Shown here one piece after another: positions 63,607 through 64,000 of a stretch of DNA of 64,000 nt (within the stretch, counting starts at the first letter, position 1; each line of letters opens with the position of its first letter). The DNA is from Deferribacteres bacterium (GTDB taxonomy: Bacteria; Zhuqueibacterota; Zhuqueibacteria; Zhuqueibacterales; Geothermadaptataceae), in contig JACKDF010000008.1 in assembly GCA_020633655.1 (NCBI GenBank), positions 248,001 through 312,000 on the forward strand. Reading direction: 5' to 3'. A program made the translations under genes and the position numbers. The notes under the pieces are model-generated. The model searched no databases and was not told the DNA's origin. It worked only from the letters and a program-made list of their open reading frames with translations.

Positions 63607-64000
63607 TCACGACGAAACATGCATGTCTGGCGTTTCAGCCTGGACTAAAGCAAGAAGTAGCGTGTAGATTTCACTGTTTAACTTCCCCTTCCCAACATCG
63701 CCCTGTAAAACCTGCAACGCCTCCTCATTCGACATCGCCGGACGAAAAGGGCGAGCTGAACGAAGCGCGTCGTAGATATCACAGATTTGAATCATCTGGG
63801 CAATGGTATCTGTCTGTTCAATCCCTCGGGGATAACCTGTGCCCAGTGCATTTTCGTGATGCACATGTGCCGTGCGGGCAAAAACATTATCGACGTCCTG
63901 AAAATAGTAAGCCAGCAGAAGATAGCTATAGGTTGGATGCTGGCGAATGAGTTGAAACTCCTGTGGGTTCAACGTGCCGGGCTTATTTAAGATGCTTTTG
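63607..64000 (-). CDS. HD-GYP domain protein, C-terminal part (N-terminus outside window)
   Basis: The frame runs off the right edge of the window. The visible 130 residues are the C-terminal half of an HD-GYP domain: ILNKPGTLNPQEFQLIRQHPTYSY, the GYP block HHENALGTGYPRGIEQ, and QICDIYDALRSARPFRPAMSNEEALQVL. These enzymes usually hydrolyse cyclic di-GMP. The HD residues proper and any N-terminal sensor are beyond the edge. It continues the - strand signalling run, 106 bases from the AAA-TPR gene. Confidence 0.88.
   Translation of the reverse strand, partial: KSILNKPGTLNPQEFQLIRQHPTYSYLLLAYYFQDVDNVFARTAHVHHENALGTGYPRGIEQTDTIAQMIQICDIYDALRSARPFRPAMSNEEALQVLQGDVGKGKLNSEIYTLLLALVQAETPDMHVSS

Noticed and set aside
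1..64000. CRISPR arrays, tRNA or rRNA genes
   Set aside because: No regularly spaced repeats and no recognisable tRNA or rRNA sequence were found when reading through the gaps.

Overview
The window looks like a chromosomal segment of a Gram-negative bacterium of the FCB superphylum, near Calditrichota, KSB1 or Ignavibacteriota. Three signs support this. Five secreted proteins end in the NYPNPFN-type C-terminal sorting domain. Several exported enzymes carry signal peptides or lipoprotein signals. A one-protein hybrid two-component regulator sits beside a polysaccharide locus. The exact lineage cannot be fixed from sequence reading alone. No rRNA, tRNA, CRISPR array or intact transposase gene was seen.

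Region 1 (1-31.7 kb) is a glycan-degradation region. On the + strand: a partial DNRLRE-type sorted protein, a large beta-propeller sorted protein, a sulfatase overlapping a GH2 glycosidase, an AT-rich SGNH lipoprotein, a sialate O-acetylesterase-type esterase and a PhoD-type lipoprotein. On the - strand: GH43, two tandem GH27 paralogues and a LamG/Ig/double-GH43 protein, which suggest side-chain removal from an arabinan or arabinogalactan. A hybrid two-component sensor/AraC regulator is divergent to this - strand block. No SusC/SusD pair is present. The gaps hold gene debris, including remnants of a second esterase-PhoD pair just before the SGNH gene.

Region 2 (31.7-50 kb) is an acetate/short-chain-acid island. 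A sigma-54 activator with an N-terminal Rossmann-like domain precedes a -24/-12 promoter candidate and three matching upstream palindromes. The downstream genes encode a DcaP-like porin, a DUF4212 small subunit, a sodium:acetate-type symporter, acetyl-CoA synthetase and a propionyl-CoA synthetase-like enzyme. The opposite strand encodes a CrbS-like symporter-histidine kinase, a lone receiver protein, and a membrane PAS sensor fused to a DnaQ-type 3'-5' exonuclease, with a second sigma-54 activator upstream. This assembly is the most unusual system in the window.

Region 3 (50-56.3 kb) is a complete peptide/nickel-type ABC importer (binding protein, two ATPases, two permeases). A block of repeats lies between the ATPase and permease genes.

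Region 4 (55.6-64 kb) is a signalling cluster: a Ser/Thr kinase fused to a STAND-like ATPase and TPRs, a zinc-ribbon FHA protein, a zinc-ribbon TPR protein, a TPR protein, a second AAA-TPR protein with degenerate Walker motifs, and the C-terminus of an HD-GYP protein. All are on the - strand.

Short dispersed repeats recur. Two elements share a perfect 18-bp terminal inverted repeat, a 78-bp repeat occurs in opposite orientations, and several hairpin elements lie in gaps.
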